NCBI GenBank assembly: GCA_964609625.1
Contig: CAZSRS010000019.1
Location: 11,830 to 75,829, forward strand
Source: G963674665 sp964609625
GTDB lineage: Bacteria; Desulfobacterota; Desulfovibrionia; Desulfovibrionales; Desulfovibrionaceae
Direction: 5' to 3'
Length of the DNA stretch: 64,000 nt
Below, piece by piece: positions 27,179 to 36,090 of the stretch; within the stretch, counting starts at the first letter, position 1; the number at the start of each line of letters is the position of its first letter. A program made the position numbers and the translations under genes. The notes beneath the pieces are model-generated. The model was not told the origin of the DNA and did not search any database. It saw only the letters and a list, made by a program, of their open reading frames with translations.

Positions 27179-29290
27179 TCATGAACGTTCCGCATCGCTC
27201 TGCAACCATAATATGCATTGTTTGGCTGGATCCGGCCACGGTGCCCCGGGTTCCGGGGACTGTCTGGTCACCACCTGTCCCGAACCTCTCAGGCTGGGCA
27301 CTATGCCCCTTCCCGCGAATACCTCGACGGCCCTGCGCAGGGTATACCCCCGTACATCCGGGACCTTGTCGGAGCCGATAAGACTGCTCTTGTCCACCTT
27401 GCCGCGCATCTCGCTTCCCGCCCCCGGAACCTCCGGCCGTGTTTCGTCCGCGCTCGCCACGACTGGAAGCGCATCCGGCAAGAGGCCCAGATAGGACATA
27501 GTCCTCAGGGCCACTTCCCTGAACGCAGGCGCCGCCACGACGCCACCGTAGCGCTCGGACTCGGGCTCGTCCACACTGACCAGGATGAGGTATTCCGGCT
27601 TCTCGGCCGGCAGGAATCCCACGAAGGAAGCCACGATCTTGTTGCCGTACCCCCCTTCCGGAGAAGCCTTCTGCGCGGTGCTGGTCTTGCCCCCAATTCT
27701 CAAGCCGGGAATCTGGGCCCGCTTTCCGGTTCCCTCTTCCACGGCCATGGTAAGCATTCGTATGACCTTGCGCGTCACATCGACATCAAAAACCCGCGTT
27801 TCAGGCTGCGGAGCGGCGTAGGGATCGAGTACCAGACGCAGGGACTTGAGCACTCCCTCGTTGGCCAGGCAGAGATAGGCCCTGGCCAGTTGCGGCATGG
27901 TCGCGGAAAAGCCCTGGCCGAATCCGGCGGTGGCCAGCTCGAACTTGTCCCACGTCTCGGGGGCACGCAGGATGCCGCTACGCTCGCCGGCCAGGGGCAG
28001 GCCCGTGCGGCTGCCGAAACCCAGGCGGGAAAGATAGGCGTGATATCGTGCCGCGCCCATGTCCATGGCGATCTTGGCCACGCCGATGTTGCTCGAAAAC
28101 AGTATGATTTGGCTCACGGACAGCCATTCACGGGCGGAGACGTCCTTGATGGTCTTCCGATCCAGGCGCATCTTCCCCTTTTCACAGTAGAAAATGGTGT
28201 CTGGAGTGACCGTTTTCTCTTGAAGGGCCGCGGCCACCAGCAACGGCTTGATCGAGGATCCAGGCTCGATGGGCTCCATGACCATCCTGTTGAGCCATTG
28301 CTCGGGAGCGTAGTTGCGGTAGGCATTGGGATTGAACTGGGGATACTCGGCCCAGGCCAGGATGTGCCCATTGTCCACCTTGACCACCAGACAACCGCCC
28401 CACTTGGCCTTGTTCTTTTGCACGACTCCGGCCAGAACCTCCTCGGCCATGTACTGGATGGTCGCATCCAGGGTCAGGGTCAGATCCTTGCCGCGTACCT
28501 CCACTTCCCTGCCCAGAGCATCGAAATAAAGCCTGCTACCGGTTGCGTCGCGTTCCACGGCATACTCCGCCCGCTTGCCGGCGAGATGGTCGTTGAAGGC
28601 CGCCTCCAGGCCTTCGAGGCCCTGGTCGTCCAGCCCAACGAACCCCAGAAGCCTGCCGGCGAGTTCCCTGTTGGGATACTGCCGAGCGTATTCCGTGGTG
28701 ATGTAGACACCCGCCAGCCCGGCCTCCTCCACCTTGGCGCCCACCGCGTCGCCCACCTGTCTGGCGATCCAGGCATGGGCGCCCTTGGCGTTGAGCTGGG
28801 TCAGGATGTCCTTGACACTCATGTTCAGGATCGGCGCCAATGTCCGGGCCACGACCACCTTGTCCACGACCTTGCGCGGGTCCGCGAAGATCGACTTCAC
28901 GGCCACGCTCTTGGCCAGCAAGTGGCCCTTGGAATCGAAAATCTGCCCGCGTTCACCCACCACGTATTCATACGTCCGGTGCTGTCGGGAAGCCATGGCC
29001 TCCAGACTGGGCCCGTTCACCAGTTGTACGAAGGCGGCCCTGGTCCAGAGGCTGAGCCACAGCAGGGCAATAACCACGACCACGGCTTGCAACCGCACCC
29101 GCCCCCAGTCGATGGCAAAGACACGCACGGGTTTCTTCAGCCCCGGATTGAGCTGCTGCCGTTTGACACTGTTCTTTGTCTTGTTCTTGGTGAGCACAGT
29201 CTTGGGGCTGTCAGTCCGGTTGCCCTTGGCAGTGGCGCGCACAGCCAGACGGGCCGGCAGACTGTCGCCCGTTCTCGGCTTGGAACGCAT
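27179..29290 (-). CDS. ftsI: Septal class B penicillin-binding protein FtsI (PBP3) with C-terminal PASTA domain
   Basis: FtsI is the transpeptidase partner of FtsW. From ATG 29290 (AAAGGG 5 nt upstream) it has 703 residues; ATG 29311 is also possible. It has a basic N-terminus, one transmembrane helix (LQAVVVVIALLWLSLWTRAA) and a PBP-dimerisation domain. The transpeptidase has EPGSSIKPLL (catalytic SxxK), SSNIG (SxN) and GGKTSTAQK, where KTS stands in for KTG. The last ~65 residues (KVPDVRGYTLRRAVEVF...) are a PASTA domain, absent from E. coli FtsI but known in deltaproteobacteria and Gram-positives. Confidence 0.95.
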   Translation of the reverse strand: MRSKPRTGDSLPARLAVRATAKGNRTDSPKTVLTKNKTKNSVKRQQLNPGLKKPVRVFAIDWGRVRLQAVVVVIALLWLSLWTRAAFVQLVNGPSLEAMASRQHRTYEYVVGERGQIFDSKGHLLAKSVAVKSIFADPRKVVDKVVVARTLAPILNMSVKDILTQLNAKGAHAWIARQVGDAVGAKVEEAGLAGVYITTEYARQYPNRELAGRLLGFVGLDDQGLEGLEAAFNDHLAGKRAEYAVERDATGSRLYFDALGREVEVRGKDLTLTLDATIQYMAEEVLAGVVQKNKAKWGGCLVVKVDNGHILAWAEYPQFNPNAYRNYAPEQWLNRMVMEPIEPGSSIKPLLVAAALQEKTVTPDTIFYCEKGKMRLDRKTIKDVSAREWLSVSQIILFSSNIGVAKIAMDMGAARYHAYLSRLGFGSRTGLPLAGERSGILRAPETWDKFELATAGFGQGFSATMPQLARAYLCLANEGVLKSLRLVLDPYAAPQPETRVFDVDVTRKVIRMLTMAVEEGTGKRAQIPGLRIGGKTSTAQKASPEGGYGNKIVASFVGFLPAEKPEYLILVSVDEPESERYGGVVAAPAFREVALRTMSYLGLLPDALPVVASADETRPEVPGAGSEMRGKVDKSSLIGSDKVPDVRGYTLRRAVEVFAGRGIVPSLRGSGQVVTRQSPEPGAPWPDPAKQCILWLQSDAERS

Positions 29291-29297
29291 TATCCCT

Positions 29298-29591
29298 TTA
29301 TTCCTGCCCATTTTCAGGCCCCATCATTCGCATTTGCCCTGTACCGGCCTCTTCGAGGCCATACTGGGCGGCCAGCTTGCGCAGCCTGTACGGAGAGAGA
29401 AGATTGTCCCGCTCCACCATGAGCTTGGCCGCGTGGTCCTGCAACTTGTTCGCTTCAGCCTGAAGCTTTTTCAACTCATAGGCCATGTGCACCCGTTCGA
29501 TGTTCAACCAGACCAGCGTCAGTCCCAACACCAGGGAGCAGATGCACGCAGCGGCGGTGAGCATCACCATGCGCTTGCTCACCAGGCGCAT
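29298..29591 (-). CDS. ftsL: Cell division protein FtsL-like
   Basis: This 97-residue protein has a short cytoplasmic N-terminus, one transmembrane helix (LTAAACICSLVLGLTLVWL, about 11-29) and a periplasmic coiled coil (YELKKLQAEANKLQDHAAKL) with a following RLRKLAAQYGL segment. This is the FtsL/FtsB architecture. Its place between rsmH and ftsI is the canonical ftsL position. Its ATG shares one base with the rsmH stop (TGATG). No ftsB gene is seen in the window. Confidence 0.85.
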   Translation of the reverse strand: MRLVSKRMVMLTAAACICSLVLGLTLVWLNIERVHMAYELKKLQAEANKLQDHAAKLMVERDNLLSPYRLRKLAAQYGLEEAGTGQMRMMGPENGQE

Positions 29592-30532
29592 CAGACTGCC
29601 TCCATCCGCTCGGCCGCTCGCAACCTGGCGCTACGAGCCCGTGGATTTGCCGCCGCTTCTTCCGGCTGGGGCGTCACCGGCTTTTTGGTCAACACACGCA
29701 AGCGCGGTCCACCGCACGAGCAGACCATCTGTTCCCTGGGGCAGCGGCACTCCCTGGCCTCGTCACGAAAAGCCCGCTTGACCAGCCTGTCCTCCAGGGA
29801 GTGGAACGAGATCACCACCACTCTGCCCCCCGGTGCGAGATACTCGGGCATCAGCCGCAGGAACCGCTCCAGCTCGCCCAACTCGTCGTTCACGGCGATG
29901 CGCAGGGCCTGGAAGGTCCGAGTGGCCGGATGATTGCGGGCCTTTGCCCGCCAGGCCGCGGGATAAGCGCGCTCAACGATCTCGGCCAATTGCAGGGTGC
30001 CCTCGATGGGAGCCTTGGCGCGTGCTTCCACAATGGCCCGGGCGATGCGCCCTCCCATGGGTTCCTCTCCGTATGTGCCGATGATGCGCTTCAATTCCTC
30101 GACTCCTGCCTTGTTCACCAGTCGGCTTGCCGGGGGCATGGGGCCTCCCGGACTCATGCGCATGTCCAATGGGCCCTGGGCCAAAAAGCTGAATCCCCGC
30201 TCAGGCGAGTCCAATTGCAAGGACGAAACGCCCACGTCGAGGAGAATGCCGTCCAGCTTGTCCCAGCCGCGCTCCCGCAACCAGAGAGGGAAGGAGCTGT
30301 AGTCCCCACGCCTGAGGTCCACCGCGTCTCCAAAGGGGGCGAGGCGTTTTGCGGCGAGTTCCAATGCATTGGGGTCACGGTCGATCCCCAGCAGGTGTGC
30401 GTCACCGCCCACATGTCGGAGGATAGCCTCACCGTGGCCGCCAAGCCCCACGGTACCGTCGAGATATTTCCCCTCCGGCCGCGGCTTGAGCCACTGAAGC
30501 ACCTCCTGCACGAGAACCGGCACATGTCCCAC
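29591..30532 (-). CDS. rsmH: 16S rRNA (cytosine1402-N4)-methyltransferase RsmH
   Basis: RsmH (MraW) methylates C1402 in the decoding site with SAM. From GTG 30532, which has GGGAGG 4 nt upstream, the product is 313 residues and starts GHVPVLVQEVLQWL, the family N-terminus. A GTG 12 nt earlier is also in frame. The SAM loop is LDGTVGLGGHGEAIL; LDVGVSSLQLDSPERGFSF and VISFHSLEDRLVKRAFR are family hallmarks. It lies between mraZ (57-bp gap) and ftsL. Confidence 0.96.
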   Translation of the reverse strand: MGHVPVLVQEVLQWLKPRPEGKYLDGTVGLGGHGEAILRHVGGDAHLLGIDRDPNALELAAKRLAPFGDAVDLRRGDYSSFPLWLRERGWDKLDGILLDVGVSSLQLDSPERGFSFLAQGPLDMRMSPGGPMPPASRLVNKAGVEELKRIIGTYGEEPMGGRIARAIVEARAKAPIEGTLQLAEIVERAYPAAWRAKARNHPATRTFQALRIAVNDELGELERFLRLMPEYLAPGGRVVVISFHSLEDRLVKRAFRDEARECRCPREQMVCSCGGPRLRVLTKKPVTPQPEEAAANPRARSARLRAAERMEAV

Positions 30533-30589
30533 TGCGCCTCCCACTCCCTCGGGTAGGGCTTGGCGATGAACAGCCGCGCAAGCACCCCT

Positions 30590-31042
30590 TTACAACGGAA
30601 TGTCAATGCCGCTCTCTTCCAACTCCTTGGTCACGTCGCTGTAGTCCTGGGCCTCGACCACGGAAGAGAACTGCTCCGGTTTCCAAATTTCGAACTTCTG
30701 CAACTGCCCCACCAACTGAACATCCTTGTCGAGCCCGGCATACTCCCTGTGCGCCTGGGAGAGGAGCACACGGCCCTGTTTGTCCAGGACGAACTCCTCC
30801 GCACTGCCCACGATGAACCGCCTGAAATCGCGCAGCTTGCGCGAGGCGTTCCTGACCTGCATGAGTTTGGCCTCGAACTCCTCCCAATCGGGCATGGGAA
30901 AGCCGACCAGGCAGCCGTCGTAACAGGTGAGCACGAACCTGCCCTGTTCGCTGCGGGCGAAGATGACATCCCTGAACTCGGCCGGCATCATGAGCCGTCC
31001 CTTGCTGTCCAGGCTGCGCTGTATCTTGCCTCGAAAGAGCAC
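30590..31042 (-). CDS. mraZ: Transcriptional regulator MraZ
   Basis: MraZ is a DNA-binding, ring-forming repressor of the dcw cluster. The 150-residue protein has two SpoVT/AbrB-like swapped-hairpin repeats, each with the DxxGR core: LDSKGRLMMPAEFRD (about 11-25) and LDKQGRVLLSQAHREY (about 85-100). The start is a GTG at 31042. Three MraZ-type boxes lie 26-50 bp upstream, so autorepression is likely. Confidence 0.96.
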   Translation of the reverse strand: MLFRGKIQRSLDSKGRLMMPAEFRDVIFARSEQGRFVLTCYDGCLVGFPMPDWEEFEAKLMQVRNASRKLRDFRRFIVGSAEEFVLDKQGRVLLSQAHREYAGLDKDVQLVGQLQKFEIWKPEQFSSVVEAQDYSDVTKELEESGIDIPL

Positions 31043-31836
31043 CTAGGCCTGCCTTGGCTGGAATGTTCCCACTTTTTCCCACTTTTTACCACCCCATCTC
31101 TTATTCTCATGCTCCTGTCAAGAGGCCGGTGCAATTTTTACATAAAGAAATTCTAAGCTTTTTCTAGAGATCTGTTGCAAACACCGTATACATTGTCAAG
31201 GGAAAGATGCAAAACAAAAACCTGGAGTGTGCACCTTGGAACGCGCTGCGCCCCTTGCGGCCGCCCCGCTGCCCGGATACCTGTTTCCAATCGTTATGCC
31301 GGCCTTTTTCACCCCTGGGTTTGCCGCTTGCATCTCGGCCTTTCCGGTGGTTATACTGCCCGGGAATGCACTGGACAGCCCCTGTATCTTGCATAAGGCG
31401 AGCAACATCGCCGTCGTTCACGTCATTCAGGGATCATGCTCACGCAATACCTTTCTCCCCACAGCATCTGGACACATCTGAAAGGGGTGCGCCATGCATG
31501 ATCCTCATGGGCTTGGGCGATCGGCCGAGGGTTCGGGCACGGTTTCATCTGTGGAGGGCAGGAATTCTGTACTTCCGCGGAAGCGACGGGACTCTCCACC
31601 GCGGAATACAGGGACAGTGGAGCGTTGCGAGTGTATTCGCCGACACCGCATCACTCTTTTTTTACATGCAAGTCGCTTGGGATTTGTGCAACGATGTCCG
31701 AATGAAGCGTTCCTGAATCGTTCGCTCCTGTCGAGGGGGCGCGGCTCCAGCGTGTCTTTCCGGCACGCAGGCGTCACTGCCTGACCGTGACGTCCGGCAA
31801 TACAACCTCGGGGTTTCCCCGCTTGATGGTGCTACA
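31043..31836. other. Long intergenic region upstream of mraZ
   Basis: About 790 bp between divergent mraZ and the HD-GYP gene. It contains the MraZ boxes (31068-31092), a minus-strand TTGACA (31121-31116) and an AT-rich TTTCTAGAGA (31161-31170). A stable hairpin lies at 31567-31611: CTGTA-c-TTCCGCGG paired with CCGCGGAATACAG. Three ORFs of 85-169 codons run through it on both strands. The one at 31494-31784 has a fair Shine-Dalgarno (AAAGGGG), but its Arg/Ser/Pro-rich product resembles no family, so none is called a gene. Confidence 0.5.
31068..31092 (-). promoter_or_regulatory. MraZ operator (three boxes with 10-bp period)
   Basis: On the minus strand the sequence reads GTGGT-AAAAA-GTGGG-AAAAA-GTGGG, three boxes exactly 10 bp apart (31088-31092, 31078-31082, 31068-31072). 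Direct repeats of TGGGN at this spacing upstream of mraZ are the known MraZ binding site. A TTGACA at 31121-31116 could be the -35, which would place the boxes over the start site. Confidence 0.8.
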
Positions 31837-32841
31837 GTGTGCGCAGTAAAGACGACCATTCCCGACAATATCGCGGAAGAGTATTATCAGATAAACCCCG
31901 AAATCCTGGGCAGCTTTCCCAAGTATCGCCCACCCCTGGATCTGTTCCGCTTCCATGAGGACATCGCCCAGTTGGTCCCCTATGCACGCAAGGGGCAGCG
32001 GCTCTCCAACGAACAGGTAGACGCGGTCAACACCTTATGCCAGGAAAACATGCTCTTTGTTTCACGCTCGGATCACCCCGTCTATTCCCAACACATCTGC
32101 AAGCAGCTCGATCTAGTGCTGGTGGACAAGAACCTCAAGGAGGGGGAGATCGCCAGCATCTTTGTCCAGGCTCTGCAACTGCGGTTGGAGGCCTTCTTCG
32201 ACCAGTCCGTGCAGGTGGTCTTCGACTCGCTCTACCAGGACATCATGGTGCTCACGGAGTATCTCTCACAGGACTCCTACCGCATCAAGGCACTGACCAA
32301 GCGCCTGCTCACCGAGCACAATCTCGTGAACCACTCCGTGAACACGGGCATCATGGGCCTGTGGCTCTACCTGCGCATCCGAGGGGGGCACTTCGAACGC
32401 CGGGAACTCGATCGCACCGCCCTGGCTTTTTTCCTTCACGACATGGGCATGAGCAAGATACCCCAGTTCATTCGCGGCAAGACTGTGCCCCTCACCCAGG
32501 ATGAACGCGCCAAGATCAACCTGCATTCCTTGGCCGGCATGAAGATGGCGCAAAAACTCGGCCTGACCTTCAAGGAAATGCAATCCTGCGTCTTCGAGCA
32601 CCACGAACGCGTGGACGGCTCGGGCTACCCCCGCAAGATCTCGGGCGAGGAAATCAGCAAGCTCGGCCGCCTCTGCGGAGTCGTCGATTCTTTTTGCGCC
32701 ATGATCACCGAGCGCCCATACGCCAAGGCCATGCAACCCCTGGATGCGGCTCAGGCCCTGGTGAAGGATGACAAGCACTACGATGGCAAGATGTCCTCCC
32801 TGCTGTTCACCACCTACAAGACCGGTGACTTCTCCTGGTAG
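31837..32841 (+). CDS. HD-GYP domain cyclic-di-GMP phosphodiesterase
   Basis: Likely hydrolyses c-di-GMP to lower its level, often promoting motility. The 334-residue protein has an N-terminal half of about 150 residues with no recognised domain, then an HD-GYP domain. It shows LLTEHNLVNHSVNTG, the metal-binding HD pair (H201-D202 in FFLHDMGMSKIP) and HHERVDGSGYP with the GYP triad at 263-265. All expected metal ligands seem present. The start is a GTG at 31837 with a poor Shine-Dalgarno, so the N-terminus is uncertain. It is the first gene of a signalling block. Confidence 0.85.
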   Translation: MCAVKTTIPDNIAEEYYQINPEILGSFPKYRPPLDLFRFHEDIAQLVPYARKGQRLSNEQVDAVNTLCQENMLFVSRSDHPVYSQHICKQLDLVLVDKNLKEGEIASIFVQALQLRLEAFFDQSVQVVFDSLYQDIMVLTEYLSQDSYRIKALTKRLLTEHNLVNHSVNTGIMGLWLYLRIRGGHFERRELDRTALAFFLHDMGMSKIPQFIRGKTVPLTQDERAKINLHSLAGMKMAQKLGLTFKEMQSCVFEHHERVDGSGYPRKISGEEISKLGRLCGVVDSFCAMITERPYAKAMQPLDAAQALVKDDKHYDGKMSSLLFTTYKTGDFSW

Positions 32842-33243
32842 CCCCCGCGCCCCCAGACACTGAGCGGGGCTCAGCGCAAGCATGCAGCAGGGAGTGCGCG
32901 GTACTCCCTTGTCTTTCGTTGCTTTCCAAATCTGGCACCGCGTCCTGTCCGATGTTCGGATATGCTCCACCAACGCGGTATGCACGGGTCATCTGTATCC
33001 ATATCATAATGGCGGACAATCTGTAGTCCTATCTATTTGGCCGTAGTTGCTCGATAAAATTTTCTAGAAAAAAACTATTGACGGAAATGCTCGTATGGTA
33101 CAGAGATACCCGAATATTTCGTAAGCGAATCCGCGTGCAACCTGCCGAACACCTGAAGCAGGGCGCGCCACCTGCATATTTTCGATACACTCTTCCGCAG
33201 CCACTGCGAGAGAACCGGCAGAATTCCAGCAAGGAGGCCTGCA
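32842..33243. other. Intergenic region before the pseudo-receiver gene
   Basis: About 400 bp with no credible ORF. It holds a small CTGAGC/GCTCAG hairpin (32860-32874), ATGTTCGGATATGC (32952-32965) which recurs inverted upstream of the kinase at 36646, the palindrome TTTTCTAGAAAA (33060-33071), and a TTGACG hexamer (33078-33083) followed after 15 bp by TACAGA (33099-33104), a possible but suboptimal sigma-70 promoter. Confidence 0.45.
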
Positions 33244-33687
33244 ATGCTCTCCGCGCAATCATTTCTTGTCCTTGAGCCGGACGCGATCAACGCCCTGCTG
33301 ATGCGTACCATTCTGGAGAAGCATGGTGCCCAAGCCACCGTGGTCAGCACGGTGGAGCAGGCGGAACGGGAACTCAACTCCAGAGTGTTCGACGCACTGA
33401 TCATGGAGACCTTGTTCATCCAGGGCGAACCACTGTCCTTCCTCCGCCGGGTCAGGCAGTCACCCGTCTCCGCCGGCACCCGGCTCATAGTGATCACCTC
33501 GGACCAGACCTTTCACGACAAGTTCGCCACACACCCCTCCCTGGACCTCTGCATCCTCAAACCCATCAACATCGACACCACCATCAGGGAAATCGCGATG
33601 CTTCTCGCCTCCAGGGAGAAATCCCAGGGTGTGCGCCCCCCAGGAGCCCGGACCATGCGGGCCAAGCAGTTGTTGAGCATGAATTGA
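33244..33687 (+). CDS. Single-domain receiver with Glu at the phospho-acceptor position
   Basis: This 147-residue protein has the CheY-like fold pattern: FLVLEPDA as strand 1 with the acidic pair altered to Glu/Asp, LIVITSDQ with the conserved Ser, and CILKPI with the conserved Lys. At the end of strand 3 the sequence is DALIMETLF, so residue 55 is Glu where Asp is normally phosphorylated. It probably cannot be phosphorylated in the usual way and may mimic the active state. AAGGAGG precedes the ATG. It is convergent with the next kinase gene, with only 9 bp between the stops. Confidence 0.75.
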   Translation: MLSAQSFLVLEPDAINALLMRTILEKHGAQATVVSTVEQAERELNSRVFDALIMETLFIQGEPLSFLRRVRQSPVSAGTRLIVITSDQTFHDKFATHPSLDLCILKPINIDTTIREIAMLLASREKSQGVRPPGARTMRAKQLLSMN

Positions 33688-33696
33688 GATTGATGT

Positions 33697-36090
33697 TCAA
33701 TTCCGGGGGAGTTGCCCGGCCGGCAGTCTCACCGTGATACAGCTGCCCTGCCCCAGTGCCGAGGAGACCTCGATGCTGCCGTTGTAATGCGAGACGATTT
33801 GCTTGCAGATGGCCAAGCCCATCCCCGTGCCCTCCGGCCGGGTGCTCAGGGTGTCGGTGCGTACCGCCTGATGGAATTTGTCGAAGATCTTCCCCAACTC
33901 GCTTTCCGGAATGCCCACCCCTGTATCCGTGACGCGCAGCAGCAACCAGCCGGGGGGTTCCTCGAACAACTCCAGCAAGACCTCGCCCTGATCCGTGAAC
34001 TTCACCGCGTTGTCCAGGAGATTCACTAAAACCTGAAGCATGCGGTCCATGTCTGCCACGACGTCGGGCAGCCGTGGTTCCAGGCGAGTCCGCAAACGCA
34101 GACCTGGTTTCAAGGCCAGCCGCCCCCGAACGGCGTTGACGGCTTGATCCACCAACTCTTGAAAGGCAAGGGGACCATCGTGCCAATCCATCCTGCCGGA
34201 CTCGATCCTGCTCAGGTCCAGGAAGTCGTTGATCAACCGGGCCAGGCGCTCTCCTTCCTGAACGATGATGGCCAGGTTGGCCTCGATCTGTTCACCGCGT
34301 CGCTTGACGTGCGGGTCCTTCTCACCCAGAGGTTTGTAGTAGCGGATGAAATCTCGTTCGATGAGTTTCACGAAGCCCAGGACAGAGGTCAAAGGCGTAC
34401 GGATGTCGTGGGAGACCGTGGATAACTGAGATGACTTCACGGTGTCCAGTTCGAGCAGCCGATTGTTCAAGGCCTCCAGTTCCTCTGATTTTTCGGTCAG
34501 GGCCGCGGTACGCTCGATAACGAGCCGCTCCAGATCCCTGTTCAACAGCAACAGCTCCTGCTGTGTTTTCTTGCGCTCCGTGATGTCCAGGAGTGCGGCA
34601 ATGCGGTCAGTGGATCCTGGAATGAGGGAGACACGCACCTGCACGTCCTTGCGTTGCCCCTTGCAGTCCACGAAAACGAAACTATAGTCCCTGGGGACGT
34701 CTCCGTCCTCTTGAAGACGCCGTCGGTGGTATTCCATCATGCGTTCCCGGTCTTCGGGAGCCACGAACTCCACCCAGGGCATGCGTCCGTCAATCTGCTC
34801 CCGTGAATATCCGCTGAGCTGGGAAAACTCGTGGTTGGATCGGTAAATGATCCCGTCATTGTCGAAAATGATTGTAGCCGTGCCTGTGTTTTCGAAGAGG
34901 TTGCGGTAGAGGCGCTCGCTGTCCTCCAGGCGTTGCCGCGCATCCCTGCGCTGTTCGGTATCGCGGACAATGCCCTGCACTATGGGAGAGCCGCCGATGT
35001 CCATGACCCTGGCCGAAACTTCCGCTGAAAAGCGTCGGCCGGTCGAGGTGATGAACTCCGTCTCGAAGCGGACGAATCCGTCACGACGGACTTCATCGAA
35101 TGCCTGGACGCAGCGTCCGTCCGAATCAGGTGGATGGAGATCGTAGACCCGGAGTCGCGGGAGATCCTGCTCCTGGAGTTCGAACATTTGCAGAGCCATT
35201 TTGTTCGCCTTCAACAAACGCCCCTCCATGTCATGCAGAAAGATGGCGTCGTTCGAGTGATCAAACAGCGTGCGGTACTTGCGTTCCCGTTTTTCCAGCT
35301 CCTCCTGCACGGTCTTGGTCTCCGTGAGGTCCAGGACAATGCCGCGCACCCCTAGCACCGCGTCATGCCCAGCGATGCCGTGGGCGTACACCCGGCCGGG
35401 GAAGCTGTCACCGGTCTTGCGCACCATGGTCAGATCCTGGACCACAAGACGCTCCTCCTGGCGCAGCAGCTTTTCCACCGCCGCCAGGGCCGTTGCATGA
35501 TCGAACTGATGCACCACGTGCTGGAGATGGAGCCCCGCTTCAAGGTCCGTATTGGAATAGGCGAAGGCACGCAGCCCTTCTTCATTGGCAAAGGTGATAC
35601 GACCGTGTTGGTCCAACTCAAAGACCGTGACGGGGAGGTTGCCCACCAACTCGGAAAAGCGTTGTTCCGATGCAGCAAGCTCGTGGACTATCCGCCGATT
35701 CTCCGTGGTGGTTCTGAAAAGCACGGCCATGCCTTCGGACACGGGGAGAAGTCGCACCTCGAACCAGTTGCCGCAGGGGATCCCGCTGAAAAACACCGTG
35801 AATTGTTGCTCCCGGCCTTCACGTAGCAGCCGCAGATGGTGCTTGCTGAAGAGGGGGTAGCGGGACTCGGGAAAGGCCTCGACGGCTTTCCGGCCAAGCA
35901 CTTCGCCACGGGGTATGGCGAGAAGCCGTTCAGCGGAGCGGTTGAGGAACAACACACGCATCGCCCTGTCCAACACAAGCGCCCCTTCGTCCATGTGGTC
36001 CAGCAGTTCCAGGGCACAGCGTACTGTTGGGGTGGGCGAGTCATCTGACTGTATAGGCAGCAGGTTGTCCCTTCTCGGTATTCGCATCAT
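33697..36090 (-). CDS. Multi-PAS sensor histidine kinase
   Basis: This 797-residue kinase has no obvious membrane segment, so it is probably cytoplasmic. About four PAS modules span residues 20-520 (for example LGVRGIVLDLTETK and IAALLDITERKKT as PAC ends). A coiled-coil linker follows, then HisKA with STVSHDIRTPLTSVLGF (phospho-acceptor H561) and HATPase with VLVNLLDNAVKFTD, VTDTGVGIP and GTGMGLAICKQIV. No receiver domain is fused and no response regulator is adjacent on the same strand, so its partner is unknown. The upstream leader contains a minus-strand hairpin followed by a T-run (36318-36270). Confidence 0.9.
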   Translation of the reverse strand: MMRIPRRDNLLPIQSDDSPTPTVRCALELLDHMDEGALVLDRAMRVLFLNRSAERLLAIPRGEVLGRKAVEAFPESRYPLFSKHHLRLLREGREQQFTVFFSGIPCGNWFEVRLLPVSEGMAVLFRTTTENRRIVHELAASEQRFSELVGNLPVTVFELDQHGRITFANEEGLRAFAYSNTDLEAGLHLQHVVHQFDHATALAAVEKLLRQEERLVVQDLTMVRKTGDSFPGRVYAHGIAGHDAVLGVRGIVLDLTETKTVQEELEKRERKYRTLFDHSNDAIFLHDMEGRLLKANKMALQMFELQEQDLPRLRVYDLHPPDSDGRCVQAFDEVRRDGFVRFETEFITSTGRRFSAEVSARVMDIGGSPIVQGIVRDTEQRRDARQRLEDSERLYRNLFENTGTATIIFDNDGIIYRSNHEFSQLSGYSREQIDGRMPWVEFVAPEDRERMMEYHRRRLQEDGDVPRDYSFVFVDCKGQRKDVQVRVSLIPGSTDRIAALLDITERKKTQQELLLLNRDLERLVIERTAALTEKSEELEALNNRLLELDTVKSSQLSTVSHDIRTPLTSVLGFVKLIERDFIRYYKPLGEKDPHVKRRGEQIEANLAIIVQEGERLARLINDFLDLSRIESGRMDWHDGPLAFQELVDQAVNAVRGRLALKPGLRLRTRLEPRLPDVVADMDRMLQVLVNLLDNAVKFTDQGEVLLELFEEPPGWLLLRVTDTGVGIPESELGKIFDKFHQAVRTDTLSTRPEGTGMGLAICKQIVSHYNGSIEVSSALGQGSCITVRLPAGQLPRN

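Noticed and set aside
31207..31784. ORFs of 85-169 codons in the gap upstream of the HD-GYP gene
   Set aside because: Overlapping frames on both strands, no recognisable domain, atypical composition. One (31494) has a fair Shine-Dalgarno, but this is not enough evidence.
33001..33060. Possible sigma-54 promoter TTGGCCGTAGTTGC before the pseudo-receiver gene
   Set aside because: GG and GC are only 8 nt apart instead of 10, so the element would not be recognised.
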